A DNA stretch of 64,000 bases. It comes from Sphingobium sp. D43FB (GTDB taxonomy: Bacteria; Pseudomonadota; Alphaproteobacteria; Sphingomonadales; Sphingomonadaceae). Every line of letters starts with the position of its first letter. The first letter of the stretch is position 1. The DNA lies in the NCBI RefSeq assembly GCF_002312805.1, contig NZ_NMUA01000001.1, positions 124,001-188,000 of the forward strand, in the 5' to 3' direction. Below are positions 9,217 to 18,057 of this stretch, piece after piece. The notes under the pieces are model-generated. The model made no database searches. It saw only the letters and a program-made list of their open reading frames with translations, and was not told the DNA's origin. Position numbers and translations under genes: made by a program.

Positions 9217-10344
9217 ATGACCGACCTGCTGATAGGCATTCTACTGTCCGCTTCGCTGTTCGCTTTGCTGTGGCCCTTCCTCTTCTACCCCCTGATTCTG
9301 CGCGCTTTGCCGACGCTTCCCGAAGCGCCCATGGCGACCACGCCGCCCAGCGCCTCGCTGCTCTACTGCGCCTATGATGAAGCCCATGCGATGCCCGAAA
9401 AGCTCGCCAATATCGCCATGCTCAAGGCCCGCCATCCGGACCTTGAATGCCTCGCCTTCGACGATGGTTCGTCCGACGGCACCGGCGACCTGATCGCCGC
9501 CCAGGGCGATCTCGTTACCCTGATCCGTGGCCCCGGCCGCAGCGGCAAGGCGCATGGCATGAAGCATCTCGCCGCCCGCGCCACTGGCGACGTGCTGATC
9601 TTCACTGACGCCAATGTCCTGCTGGACGGCGACGCGATCGACAATCTGCTCGCCCGCTATGCCGACCCGGCTATTGGCGGCGTGTTGGGGTCGCTCCATT
9701 ATATCGGCGCGGACGAAAGCGCGACCGCCTCGGTCGGCTCGCTCTACTGGCGGATCGAGGAACGGCTGAAGGACGAGGAATCGCGCACCGGCAATGTGTT
9801 GGGCGCCGACGGCTCGATCTTCTCGATCCGCCGCGACCTCTATCCCGATTTCCCCGACAGCGTGCTGGATGATCTGACTGTCTCGATGGCCGTCGTGTTC
9901 GCGGGCAAGCGCCTGATCAAGGCCAAGGACGTCATCGCCCGCGAACGGCTGGTGACGGGTCGCAAGGATGAATATCGCCGCAAGGTACGGATCGCCGCCC
10001 GCGCCTGGCACACCCATGTCCATCTGCGCCCGCAACTGCGCCAAATGCGCGCGATCGATCGCTTCAAATATGCCTCGCGCAAGATCGTCCGCTGGTTCGG
10101 CGGCATCTTCATCCTGACCGGCGCTGTCGCGGCGGGCACGCTGGCGATGCGGATTTCGCCCATGCTCTATATGGTCGGCGCGCTGGCCGTCGCCCTGGCG
10201 ATCTGGGCCGGTGTCCGCGCGAAAAGCGGGCCGTTCGCGGCGCTGGTCGATATACTCATCGCCTATGCCGCCACCCTGCAGGGCGTGATCAAGGCCATGA
10301 CCGGCCGCACCGTCACGACCTGGAATCCCGCCAAGTCACGCTGA
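9217..10344 (+). CDS. Family 2 glycosyltransferase with C-terminal membrane segments
   Basis: This 375-residue protein opens with a hydrophobic anchor and then a GT-A domain: a nucleotide-binding AFDDGSSDGTGD motif near residue 85, the donor-binding FTDANVLLDGDA (DXN/DXD-type) near residue 130, and GADGSIFSIRRD further on. The C-terminal region (about 300-360) holds two or more predicted membrane spans, as in hyaluronan-synthase-like GT2 proteins. The ATG at 9217 follows the sugar transferase stop by two bases; the frame is open upstream but reads through that gene. It probably adds the second or a later sugar of the repeat unit. Confidence 0.87.
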   Translation: MTDLLIGILLSASLFALLWPFLFYPLILRALPTLPEAPMATTPPSASLLYCAYDEAHAMPEKLANIAMLKARHPDLECLAFDDGSSDGTGDLIAAQGDLVTLIRGPGRSGKAHGMKHLAARATGDVLIFTDANVLLDGDAIDNLLARYADPAIGGVLGSLHYIGADESATASVGSLYWRIEERLKDEESRTGNVLGADGSIFSIRRDLYPDFPDSVLDDLTVSMAVVFAGKRLIKAKDVIARERLVTGRKDEYRRKVRIAARAWHTHVHLRPQLRQMRAIDRFKYASRKIVRWFGGIFILTGAVAAGTLAMRISPMLYMVGALAVALAIWAGVRAKSGPFAALVDILIAYAATLQGVIKAMTGRTVTTWNPAKSR

Positions 10345-10351
10345 TGGGTCA

Positions 10352-10469
10352 ATCCTCCCCTGTAAGGGGAGGGGGACCGCCGAAGGCGGTGGAGGGGTGT
10401 TACCCTATCGATAGGGTGACACCCCACCGTCAGGGCTACGCCCTGCCACCTCCCCTACAAGGGGAGGAT
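10352..10469. repeat. Palindromic intergenic repeat, class A copy 2
   Basis: This 118-base element has the same outer arms as the copy at 7656-7775 (ATCCTCCCCTGTAAGGGGAG at the left, GGGGAGGAT at the right) and the same GGAGGGGTGT and CCCTATCGAT centre. The inner stems differ, with compensating changes such as ACCGCCGAAGGCGGT. Conservation of pairing rather than sequence suggests the folded form matters. It starts eight bases after the GT2 gene. Confidence 0.85.
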
Positions 10470-10574
10470 GCCTTTGCCGCTTTACCTTCAGAATATACGG
10501 AACCTCTCTCACCCCCCTCGTCAAACGCCGACGATATTGTATAGCCCATCCCCTGTTCCCAAGCGGAGAATGCC

Positions 10575-11327
10575 GTGATTACTGTCCAGCGGGTGGCCAA
10601 AGCCGTCGGCAAGCATCTGACCCGAACCGCGCTCCAGGCGCGCAAAGCTGCGGGTGTGCGGCGCAAGCGGGGCTGCCCGGCCTGTGGCGCGACCGTGGTG
10701 GGCTTCTTCCGCTATGGCGACAATGGCGAATGGGGCTGCCCCGAATGCGGCGCATCGCCGCGCGAGCGGCTGATGAACTGGCTGATCGCCAATGGCCGCC
10801 TGACCGTGCCAGTGGAAGGCGCGATCCTGCATATGGCCCCCAATGAAGCCAGCCTCGTCCGCCGCTTTTCCGCCGCCGCTTATTATATGCCCGCCGATCT
10901 CGATCCGTCGCGCTACACCGTCCCCAACATGGCGCAAATCGACCTGATGGAACTGGCCGTCACCGACCGCTACGACCTGTTCTACGCCAGCCATGTGATG
11001 GAGCATGTGCCTGACGATAGGACGGTGCTGCGCAACATCTACCGCGCCTTGAAGCCGGGCGGCGAAGCCTGGCTGATCGTGCCGCTGTGGACCAAGCCGA
11101 CCGAAGATGGCAGTTTCGACATCCCCCCGCGCGAGCGCGAGCGCCGCTTTGGCCAGTGGGATCATGTGCGCCAATATGGCCCCGATTTCGCCGACCGCAT
11201 CCGCGCCGCCGGCTTCGACCTCGAAGAGATTGACGCCAGCAGCATCGACGTCGCCGCGCGCCATTATTACGCGCTGGACGACCGGCTGTTCCGCGCCCGC
11301 AAGCCCGGCGGAGCCGCGCCGCGGTGA
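10575..11327 (+). CDS. Class I SAM-dependent methyltransferase with N-terminal zinc-ribbon-like motif
   Basis: This 250-residue protein has two CxxC pairs, CPACG near residue 34 and CPECG near residue 56, that look like a small zinc ribbon. A methyltransferase core follows in which FYASHVMEHVPDDRTVLRN and ALKPGGEAWLIVPLW match motifs II and III of the methyltransferase 11 type. The start is GTG 10575 with GGAG ten bases upstream. It is the first gene of a five-gene chain joined by 4-base overlaps that also holds a flippase and a glycosyltransferase, so methylation of a sugar in the glycan is the likely role. The substrate is unknown. Confidence 0.78.
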   Translation: MITVQRVAKAVGKHLTRTALQARKAAGVRRKRGCPACGATVVGFFRYGDNGEWGCPECGASPRERLMNWLIANGRLTVPVEGAILHMAPNEASLVRRFSAAAYYMPADLDPSRYTVPNMAQIDLMELAVTDRYDLFYASHVMEHVPDDRTVLRNIYRALKPGGEAWLIVPLWTKPTEDGSFDIPPRERERRFGQWDHVRQYGPDFADRIRAAGFDLEEIDASSIDVAARHYYALDDRLFRARKPGGAAPR

Positions 11328-12619
11328 GCATCCTCGCGCGGATGGAGGCATCCGCCCGCATCCTCGCGCTGGTTAAGCTCGCCAATGTCGGCCTCGTGCT
11401 GATTTGGGGCTTTGCCGTCACCTTCGTTTTCGTCCGGGTCTTGCCGCTGGCCGAATTTCAGGCGTTCCTGCTGCTCGTCGCCTTCGGCAACTTCACCATT
11501 TCGGCAGAATTCGGCCTGACCAGCATCATCTACGCCCGGCTGCGGCGGCACTGGCTGGGCGGCGATCAGGCGGATGGCGGATTCCGGCTGGAGGAAATGG
11601 GGGTGCTGTTCCTGTTCCTTGGCCTCATCGTCGCGGGTGGCACGGCGATCCTGATCGGGGCGCTGGCGCTTGGCTGGTTCGACACGGCGATGCCGCTGCT
11701 GTTCCTCCTCTTCTTCCTGTCCGCCTGCCTCAACCTGCCTGCCTTGCTGGCCAAGCGGGCGCTGGCGGCAGTAGACGGCAATTTCCTGTGGGAAGCGCTC
11801 GATTGCGGACGGCGGGTGCTGACGATCGCGCTGCTGCTGGCGATCCTCCTGGGCCTGGACCCGCGCCTGTCGATCGCACTGCAACTGGCGGTCAGCCTGC
11901 TCGTCATCGGCTGGGCCATCGCCCATGTCCACCGGCGCTTGGAGATGAACACTCGCCACTGGCTGGCCTTCCGCGTCGGCGGCGGCCATGTCCGCGCCCA
12001 TTATCTGCGTGACATCGGCGCATCGGCCGCGTTCACAGCATCCGACATCATCGCCTATAATGCGCCCTATTTCACCATCGCCATGGCCACGTCCGACGCC
12101 CGCCCGATGCTGATCTTCGACTTTTTCTTCAAAATGTCGCGTGCCCTTTCGATGCTGGTCCGCGCCGTCGTGGAGGCCGCCTTGCCCCGCATCACCCGCG
12201 CCTATCATGCGGGCGACCGCACAAGGCTGCGCCAGTTGCTGGCCCGCTCGCTCGGCGCGGGGCTGGTCTTTGCCGTCCTGCTGTCGGCCCTGTTGCTGGG
12301 GGCGGGAGGCTGGCTATTCACCACGCTGTTCGACGGTCGTGCCACGATCGACCGGACGGACCTCACGCTGATCGTCGCTGCATTGGCCGCGCTCACGATC
12401 ATCTGCGTTTCGGTCTATGTCCAGGGCGCGCTCGGCCGCTTCTCGACCCTGCTGCATCGCTCGCTGCCCTTCCTCGCTGGATCGCTCGCTAGCGCGCCCC
12501 TTGCCCTCGCCATTGCACCCCAAGGCTTCGACCGCACCTTCCTTGGCCTCTACACGCTGACGCTCACCGGCGCGGCCATCCTGCATCTCATCTCGCTCCA
12601 AAGGCTGGCACGGGCATGA
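11324..12619 (+). CDS. Polysaccharide flippase-like membrane protein (Wzx/MATE-type)
   Basis: This 431-residue protein is almost entirely hydrophobic with about 12 predicted membrane segments. Its layout resembles Wzx-type lipid-linked oligosaccharide flippases: an early FAVTFVFVRVLPLAEFQAF segment and a central loop with DIIAYNAPYF and DFFFKMSRALSMLVRA. It would move a lipid-linked glycan unit across the inner membrane. The GTG start at 11324 overlaps the methyltransferase stop by four bases (GTGA), and its own stop overlaps the next ATG by four. Assignment rests on topology, size and context rather than a diagnostic catalytic motif. Confidence 0.75.
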   Translation: MSILARMEASARILALVKLANVGLVLIWGFAVTFVFVRVLPLAEFQAFLLLVAFGNFTISAEFGLTSIIYARLRRHWLGGDQADGGFRLEEMGVLFLFLGLIVAGGTAILIGALALGWFDTAMPLLFLLFFLSACLNLPALLAKRALAAVDGNFLWEALDCGRRVLTIALLLAILLGLDPRLSIALQLAVSLLVIGWAIAHVHRRLEMNTRHWLAFRVGGGHVRAHYLRDIGASAAFTASDIIAYNAPYFTIAMATSDARPMLIFDFFFKMSRALSMLVRAVVEAALPRITRAYHAGDRTRLRQLLARSLGAGLVFAVLLSALLLGAGGWLFTTLFDGRATIDRTDLTLIVAALAALTIICVSVYVQGALGRFSTLLHRSLPFLAGSLASAPLALAIAPQGFDRTFLGLYTLTLTGAAILHLISLQRLARA

Positions 12620-13761
12620 AGGTCGCGATGCTCGACCCGTCGCTCTTCACTGGGCGCTATGACGACAGCCTCTGCGCCGCGCTGGGGCACCAAGGCGCGC
12701 AGGTCACGCTGCTCGGCCGCCCGATGCGCACAACCGATGCCATCGTGCCGCACGGCTATGCCTACGCCCCCCATTTCTTCCGCCACAGCGAAAAGCTGCG
12801 GGACCGCCTCGGCGAGGGCCGCGCCTTTCGTCTGGCCAAAGCGGCAGAATATGCGCTGGCCTGCGCGTTGGGTGATCTGACGCCCTTACTCGCCGCCGAT
12901 GTGGCCCATAGCCAATGGCTCCCTCTCGCCCCCGCAGACCGTCTGATGTTGAAGCGACTCAAAGGGCGCACTGCTTTGGTCCACACCGTCCATAATGCCG
13001 ACGCCTATCATGCCGATGCCGGGCTGCAGGGCCGGGGCTATCGCGCGTTGCTCGACGGCATGGATGCGTTGATCGTCCATGGCGACACCACCCGCGCTGC
13101 CCTCATCGCGCAGGGCATCGACCCCGCCCGCATCCACATCACCCCGCACCCGCCGATGCGGTTGGCGGCCGCCAGCGCCGACGATCTCGCCGCCGTTCCC
13201 GCCTCCACCAAACCGCGCCTGCTCTTCTTCGGCACGATCCGCCCCTATAAAGGCGTAGACCTCGCGATAGACGCCTGCCTCTCGCTCTGGCGCGACGGCC
13301 ATGACTTCGACCTGATGCTGGCGGGCAAGCCCTTCATGGACGTCGCGCCGCTGTTGGCGCAGGTCGCGCAAGCAGATTTTGCCGACCGGCTGCTCACCGA
13401 CTTCGGCTTCCTGACCGAAGGCCGCCTCGACGCGCATATGGCCCGCGCCGACATCATGGTCTTTCCCTATCGCCATATCGATTCGAGCGGTGCCTTCCTC
13501 TCGGCGCTCCATCATGGCAAGGCGATGGTCACGTCCGACGCGGGCATGTTCGGGCGATTGCCTGACGGCGTGGCAGTCAAGGCACCTGCGGGCAATGTCC
13601 CCGCTTTGGCCGCCAGCCTCTTGCCGCTGGTGCAAAGCGCCGCCATCAGGCAGGAACAGGGCGAGGCGTCGCGCGCCTATGGGGACAATATGGGAAGCTG
13701 GAACGACATGGCGGTGGCGACGATGAATATCTATCAAACCATGCTGGCCGCGCGCGCATGA
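12616..13761 (+). CDS. Family 4 glycosyltransferase
   Basis: This 381-residue GT-B enzyme has an N-terminal acceptor domain with HTVHNADAYH near residue 120. Its C-terminal donor domain has LLFFGTIRPYKGVDLAI near residue 203, the motif ADIMVFPYRHIDSSGAFLSALHHGKAMVTSDAGMF reduced to its key S/G-A-L elements near residue 280, and a nucleotide-sugar binding loop. It is cytoplasmic and would extend the glycan made by this module. The usual second glutamate of the EX7E motif is not obvious, because the segment reads SGAFLSALHHGKA. It is coupled by ATGA overlaps on both sides. Confidence 0.82.
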   Translation: MKVAMLDPSLFTGRYDDSLCAALGHQGAQVTLLGRPMRTTDAIVPHGYAYAPHFFRHSEKLRDRLGEGRAFRLAKAAEYALACALGDLTPLLAADVAHSQWLPLAPADRLMLKRLKGRTALVHTVHNADAYHADAGLQGRGYRALLDGMDALIVHGDTTRAALIAQGIDPARIHITPHPPMRLAAASADDLAAVPASTKPRLLFFGTIRPYKGVDLAIDACLSLWRDGHDFDLMLAGKPFMDVAPLLAQVAQADFADRLLTDFGFLTEGRLDAHMARADIMVFPYRHIDSSGAFLSALHHGKAMVTSDAGMFGRLPDGVAVKAPAGNVPALAASLLPLVQSAAIRQEQGEASRAYGDNMGSWNDMAVATMNIYQTMLAARA

Positions 13762-14504
13762 ACCGCTATTGGCGCGAATTGTCCGACCGCAGGCTGGCCG
13801 CGCGTCTGGCGCTCGCTGGACGGGTGCATCAATATCCCGAAATCCAGGCGCTCCGGCGCTTCCTCTCCACCTTCGCGGTCGATTGCCTGTTCGACGTTGG
13901 TGCCAATCGCGGCCAATATGCGACGATGCTGCGCAAGGATGCGGGCTATAAGGGGCTGATCCTCTCCTTCGAGCCGAACCCCGATGTGTTTGCGGAGCTA
14001 CAGCGCCACGCCGCCTCCGATCGTCTCTGGCACGTCTTCAACATGGCGCTCTCCGATTTCGACGGCACGGCCAGCTTCAACATCATGGCCGCCGATCAAT
14101 TCTCGTCGCTCAAGACTCCATCGGGCGAACAAGATGCGATCTTCGCCGATCGCAACAAGGTAACCAAGACGGTCGAAATGCAGTGTCGCCGCCTCGACAC
14201 GCTGCTGCCCGAACTGGTGGCGCAGCATGGATTTACCCGCCCGTTTCTGAAAATGGACACGCAGGGCCACGATCTGTCGGTGTGCGAGGGCGCGGGCGAC
14301 GTGCTGGCGCAGATGCTGGGCATCCAGACCGAACTCGGCGTCCGCCCCATCTACGAAGGCGGCACCGGCTATCGCGCGATGATCGACTGGCTGGACGCCC
14401 GCGCCTTCGTGCCCTCCGCCTTCTTCGCCAATAATAAAGGCCATTTCCCCCTGCTGGTCGAAATGGACGGCATTTTCGTCAACCGGACGCTGGTCGCGGC
14501 GTGA
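13758..14504 (+). CDS. FkbM family methyltransferase
   Basis: This 248-residue protein has the FkbM signature: the SAM-binding motif LFDVGANRGQYA near residue 48, FEPNPDVFAELQRH near residue 74, and LKMDTQGHDLSVCEGA near residue 170. FkbM enzymes O-methylate sugars and other hydroxyls. With the class I methyltransferase at the head of the same chain, the module encodes two methyltransferases, which suggests a partly methylated and therefore more hydrophobic glycan. That conclusion is inference. The start overlaps the GT4 stop, and its stop overlaps the next start (GTGA). Confidence 0.88.
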   Translation: MNRYWRELSDRRLAARLALAGRVHQYPEIQALRRFLSTFAVDCLFDVGANRGQYATMLRKDAGYKGLILSFEPNPDVFAELQRHAASDRLWHVFNMALSDFDGTASFNIMAADQFSSLKTPSGEQDAIFADRNKVTKTVEMQCRRLDTLLPELVAQHGFTRPFLKMDTQGHDLSVCEGAGDVLAQMLGIQTELGVRPIYEGGTGYRAMIDWLDARAFVPSAFFANNKGHFPLLVEMDGIFVNRTLVAA

Positions 14505-16249
14505 CCGGGGGCGGGGCGACCAGCTTCGTGAGCGCGCGCCGCCTGTTCCTGGCCGGCGCGATCGGCCTGACGCTCTGGCTGGGTGCCACCTTCGTCTGGC
14601 ATGTCACCTGGCGGCAGGGGATCAGCCTGCCGGTCATCCTGTTTCTGGATCAGGATTTCCCGCTCCTCCTCGGCTCGCTGCTGCTGCTGGCGCTGGCCGC
14701 GCCCTTTGCGGAAGGGAAGGGCATCCGCCTGCCGCGCCCGACCGCGCGCATCATCGTGCCGCTGATCCTGCTCATGGGGCTGGCGGCTTGGGCGGGCCAT
14801 TATGCCCTGTTCCAAAATTACGCCATTTCCCGTGACGAGGAAGTCGCGCGTTTCGCCGCCGCCTATATGCGCGAAGGGCTGTTCGCCCGGCCAATCCCGG
14901 TCGAATGGGAACCCTATCGCCGGGCGATCATGCCCGAATTCTTCTCCCCCTTCGGCGCGGCGGATTATTGGACGGCGGCCTATCTGCCGGTGAACAGCGC
15001 GATCCAGGCCTTGTTCTGGCAATTGGGCGATCCCAATCTGGCTGGGCCAGTGCTGCTGATGGCCGGGCTGCTTGCGCTCTGGCGCGTCGCGCTGCGGCTG
15101 ATGCCCGATCGCCCGGACGCGGTGTGGGTCACCGTGCTGCTTGGCTGTTCGTCCAGCCAGCTCTGGATCACGGCGATGACGCCCTATGCCATGACCGGCC
15201 ATTTCGCGCTCAACATGATCTGGCTCGCGCTAATACTGCGCGGCGGGGTGATCGGCCATGGCAGCGCAGGCGTCGTCGCTTTGGTCGCGGCGGGCCTGCA
15301 CCAATGGCATTTCCCGCCGCTGTTTATCGCGCCCTTCATCCTGTGGATGCTGCTCGCCCGGCGCTGGACCGTCGCGGCCTTCCACGCGCTGACGCTGGTG
15401 GCGATCGTCATCGTCTGGGCCAAGCTCTGGCCCGAATTTCTGCTCCATGCGCTGGGCGCTCCCGCAGATGTGCGTCCCTCCGCCGGAGTCGCCGACAAGG
15501 TTGGCAGCCTGTTCCAGAGGCTCGGCGACCGCTGGCAGCCACTCGTCAATTTGAGCCGCTACATCGCCTGGAACGACATATTGATGGTGCCGCTGGCGGT
15601 GCTGGGCATGGCCGCGATGCGCTGGCGCGCGATGTTCCGGGGGCAGGAAATCGCGCTACCGCTGGCACTCGGCTGCTTCGCGGGCTGCATGCTGGCGCTG
15701 GCGCAGGGCTATGGCTGGGGCTTCCGCTACGCCCATGGCTTCATCGGCCCCTTCTGCCTGCTCGCTGGCCTCGGCTGGGCGCGGTTCCGCCCGCAGGACG
15801 CGCTGCGCCCGCTGGTCATCGGCCTGTGCATCACCGCACTAGGCAGCATTTTCCTCGTCTGGCGCACCCACGCCTTCGTCGCCCCCTATGCCGCGAGCCA
15901 CCGACTGATCGATTCGAGCCAAGCCGATGTGGTGCTGATCGATCCGCGTGGCGGGCTCTACGTCACGGATCTGGTGCGCGGCCGCAATGGCGTGCCAGGC
16001 AAGCCGATGGTCATGAACCTTGGCATGCTGACGCTTGATCAGGTCGACGAACTCTGCAAATCCTATGTCGTCGAACTTTTCGACCGCGCCGAATTTCGCC
16101 CGCTGGGCGTGCCACTCGCGCGCTGGAATATCAGCCGCATGGACACGCTGCGCGCGCATATGAAGGAAGCGGGCTGCGACAAGCCGGTCCAGCCGCCGCT
16201 GCCTGAAACCTTCGAAGACGCGCTGAACGCCGCCGACAACGCGATGTGA
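14501..16249 (+). CDS. GT-C-like multi-pass membrane protein, copy 1
   Basis: This 582-residue protein has about ten membrane spans and a C-terminal soluble domain of about 120 residues. The first large outer loop carries the acidic motif SRDEE at residues 110-114, in the position where GT-C glycosyltransferases (GT39/GT83 type) keep their catalytic Asp-Glu. Other distinctive stretches are MTPYAMTGHFALN, QGYGWGFRYAHGFIGPFCLL and ADVVLIDPRGG. A full-length paralog lies at 22972-24696. I do not recognise a named family. A periplasmic glycosyltransferase using a polyprenyl-linked donor is the best guess. GTG 14501 overlaps the FkbM stop. It is the last gene of the coupled chain. Confidence 0.7.
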   Translation: MTGGGATSFVSARRLFLAGAIGLTLWLGATFVWHVTWRQGISLPVILFLDQDFPLLLGSLLLLALAAPFAEGKGIRLPRPTARIIVPLILLMGLAAWAGHYALFQNYAISRDEEVARFAAAYMREGLFARPIPVEWEPYRRAIMPEFFSPFGAADYWTAAYLPVNSAIQALFWQLGDPNLAGPVLLMAGLLALWRVALRLMPDRPDAVWVTVLLGCSSSQLWITAMTPYAMTGHFALNMIWLALILRGGVIGHGSAGVVALVAAGLHQWHFPPLFIAPFILWMLLARRWTVAAFHALTLVAIVIVWAKLWPEFLLHALGAPADVRPSAGVADKVGSLFQRLGDRWQPLVNLSRYIAWNDILMVPLAVLGMAAMRWRAMFRGQEIALPLALGCFAGCMLALAQGYGWGFRYAHGFIGPFCLLAGLGWARFRPQDALRPLVIGLCITALGSIFLVWRTHAFVAPYAASHRLIDSSQADVVLIDPRGGLYVTDLVRGRNGVPGKPMVMNLGMLTLDQVDELCKSYVVELFDRAEFRPLGVPLARWNISRMDTLRAHMKEAGCDKPVQPPLPETFEDALNAADNAM

Positions 16250-16270
16250 AAGGGCTTATTGCCCCTTCAC
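16246..16270. terminator. Hairpin between convergent genes
   Basis: GTGAAAGGGC and GCCCCTTCAC can pair around a TTATT loop, spanning the stop codons of the GT-C-like gene and the convergent amidohydrolase. It has no clear T-run, so it is a weak candidate for a bidirectional terminator. Confidence 0.4.
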
Positions 16271-18031
16271 ATGCACCCGCTTGCCGCCGATCCACGTTTC
16301 CAGCACCTGCGTCTCCCGAATGTCCGCAGGCCGTGCGGTGGAAATATCCCGGTCGATCAGCAGGAAGTCGGCCCGCTGTCCCGGCACCAGACTGCCGAAA
16401 CGCTTTTCTGCAAATCCGGCAAAGGCCGCCTGGCGCGTAAAGCCATCGAGCGCCGCGTCGAACCCAACCCGCTGCGTCGGCATCCACCCGCCCATCGGTT
16501 CGCCCTTGGCATCCTCGCGGCTCATGGCGACGGCTATGCCTGCAAAGGGATTGGGGCTTTCGACCGGTACGTCCGATCCGAAGGCCAAGGGCACGCGATT
16601 GTCGAGCATCGCTCCCCACGCATAGGCGCCGCCCAGCCGCGCTTCGCCCAGCCGTGCGGTGGCCATACGCCAGTCGGACGCTTCATGGACCGGCTGCATC
16701 GACGCGACGATGCCGAACTGGGCAAAGCGCGGCAGATCGGCCGGGCTGACAATCTGGGCGTGTTCAATGCGCCAGCGCCGGTCGCCCTTGTAGGTTTCGG
16801 ACAATTCCTGGATCGCATCCAATATTTCGCTATTGGCCGCATCGCCGATCGCATGGGTGGCGATCTGGAAATTGTCCATCGCGGCGCGGCTCATCACATT
16901 GCGCAATTGCGTCGCCGAAATCATCGGCAGCCCGCGTTGCCCCGGCGCATCGGCATAGTCGGCCTTCAGCCACGCCCCGCGTGACCCAAGCGCGCCGTCC
17001 AGCACCAGCTTGATGCCGCCCAGCCGCAGCCGGTCGTCATACAGCCACTGCGTCGGCTCCGGCCCGGCGATCAGCGTCATATTGTCGAGACCCGCCGCAT
17101 AGGCCATGATCCGCACCCGCAGCGCCCCGCGATCGGCCGAGCGGCGGAACGCCTGCCAGTCCTCGATGCTCGTGCCCATGTCGGCAATGCCAGTGACGCC
17201 CATCGCCAGCAAAGCGCGCTGCGCCTTTTCCAATGCGATGTCCCGATCCTTGGGTGCAGGCGCAGGTACGACCTTCTCGATCAGCGCCATCGCCTGATCC
17301 ACGAACACGCCCGCAGGTTTGCCCGCCGCCATCTCGATCCGGCCGCCTGTGGGTGATTTGGTCGCGGCCGTCACGCCCGCCGCGCGGATCGCCGCGCTAT
17401 TGGCCCAGCCCGCATGGCCATCGACGCGCGAGAGCCATACCGGAATATCACCGACCGCGGCGTCCAGTTCGGCGGCCGTCGGAAAGCGGCCCAAGCCCCA
17501 TTGTTCCTGGTTCCAGCCCGTCCCGATGATCCATTTGCGCCCCGGACTGGCCTGCGCATAGGCACGGATCTTCGCCTGCGCCTCTTCGAGCGACTGTGTG
17601 TCCGACAGGTCCAGCGTGATGAGCGACAGGCCAAAGCTCATGACATGGCCATGCGCGTCGATCATGCCCGGCACTAGAGTCTTGCCGCCCGCGTCCAGCT
17701 TGAACGACAGCCCCTTGGGCGGCTGCGGCCAGGGCTGGCCGCGCTTCGGTTTCTTGGGCTTCTTATATTCCGGTTCCTGATGGCGGCCCGGAATCAGCCT
17801 CTCGACCTTGCCCTCATCATCGATCAGCAGCGCGCCAAAGCGCACGACCTTGCCAGTGGGATCGACCGCAATGCCATTCACATTGTCGATGACGCCGGAC
17901 GCGAGCGCAGGGAAGGGGAGGGCGGCAATCAGCCCCAGACCCAACACCCCAAATCCGTTCGCCCTGAGCCTGTCGAAGGGTCTTTCTTTCTTCGATCGAG
18001 GTGCAGACAGAAAGGCAGCTTCGACAAGCAC
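16256..18031 (-). CDS. Exported amidohydrolase (YtcJ-like metal-dependent hydrolase)
   Basis: This is an amidohydrolase-3 family enzyme. The metal-site motif GMIDAHGHVMSFG lies near the start of the mature protein, a second histidine cluster reads ATHAIGDAAN, then EHAQIV, and the late aspartate lies in FGSDVPVES. It has a hydrophobic signal segment (GFGVLGLGLIAALPFPALA) and is probably periplasmic. The start is uncertain. The frame is open far upstream, no ATG exists after the neighbour's stop, and candidate GTG codons at 18031 and 17947 flank or fall within a class B repeat. The segment FDRLRANG is encoded by that repeat. The substrate cannot be read from the sequence. Confidence 0.8.
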   Translation of the reverse strand: MLVEAAFLSAPRSKKERPFDRLRANGFGVLGLGLIAALPFPALASGVIDNVNGIAVDPTGKVVRFGALLIDDEGKVERLIPGRHQEPEYKKPKKPKRGQPWPQPPKGLSFKLDAGGKTLVPGMIDAHGHVMSFGLSLITLDLSDTQSLEEAQAKIRAYAQASPGRKWIIGTGWNQEQWGLGRFPTAAELDAAVGDIPVWLSRVDGHAGWANSAAIRAAGVTAATKSPTGGRIEMAAGKPAGVFVDQAMALIEKVVPAPAPKDRDIALEKAQRALLAMGVTGIADMGTSIEDWQAFRRSADRGALRVRIMAYAAGLDNMTLIAGPEPTQWLYDDRLRLGGIKLVLDGALGSRGAWLKADYADAPGQRGLPMISATQLRNVMSRAAMDNFQIATHAIGDAANSEILDAIQELSETYKGDRRWRIEHAQIVSPADLPRFAQFGIVASMQPVHEASDWRMATARLGEARLGGAYAWGAMLDNRVPLAFGSDVPVESPNPFAGIAVAMSREDAKGEPMGGWMPTQRVGFDAALDGFTRQAAFAGFAEKRFGSLVPGQRADFLLIDRDISTARPADIRETQVLETWIGGKRVHVKGQ

Positions 18032-18042
18032 AGCCCGAACGG
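17955..18042. repeat. Class B inverted repeat (CCGTTCGCCCTGAGC type) overlapping a coding start
   Basis: The left arm (17955-17980) CCGTTCGCCCTGAGCCTGTC plus GAAGGG and the right arm (18019-18042) CTTCGACAAGCACAGCCC plus GAACGG are near-complementary and enclose a 38-base spacer. Related copies occur at 36078-36154 and 55152-55327. On the minus strand it reads in frame into the signal-peptide region of the amidohydrolase. Confidence 0.85.
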
Positions 18043-18057
18043 ACGTTGGGGCAATAT

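Noticed and set aside
7656..10469. CRISPR array
   Set aside because: Only two copies, about 120 bases each and 2.6 kb apart, without regular spacers or cas genes.
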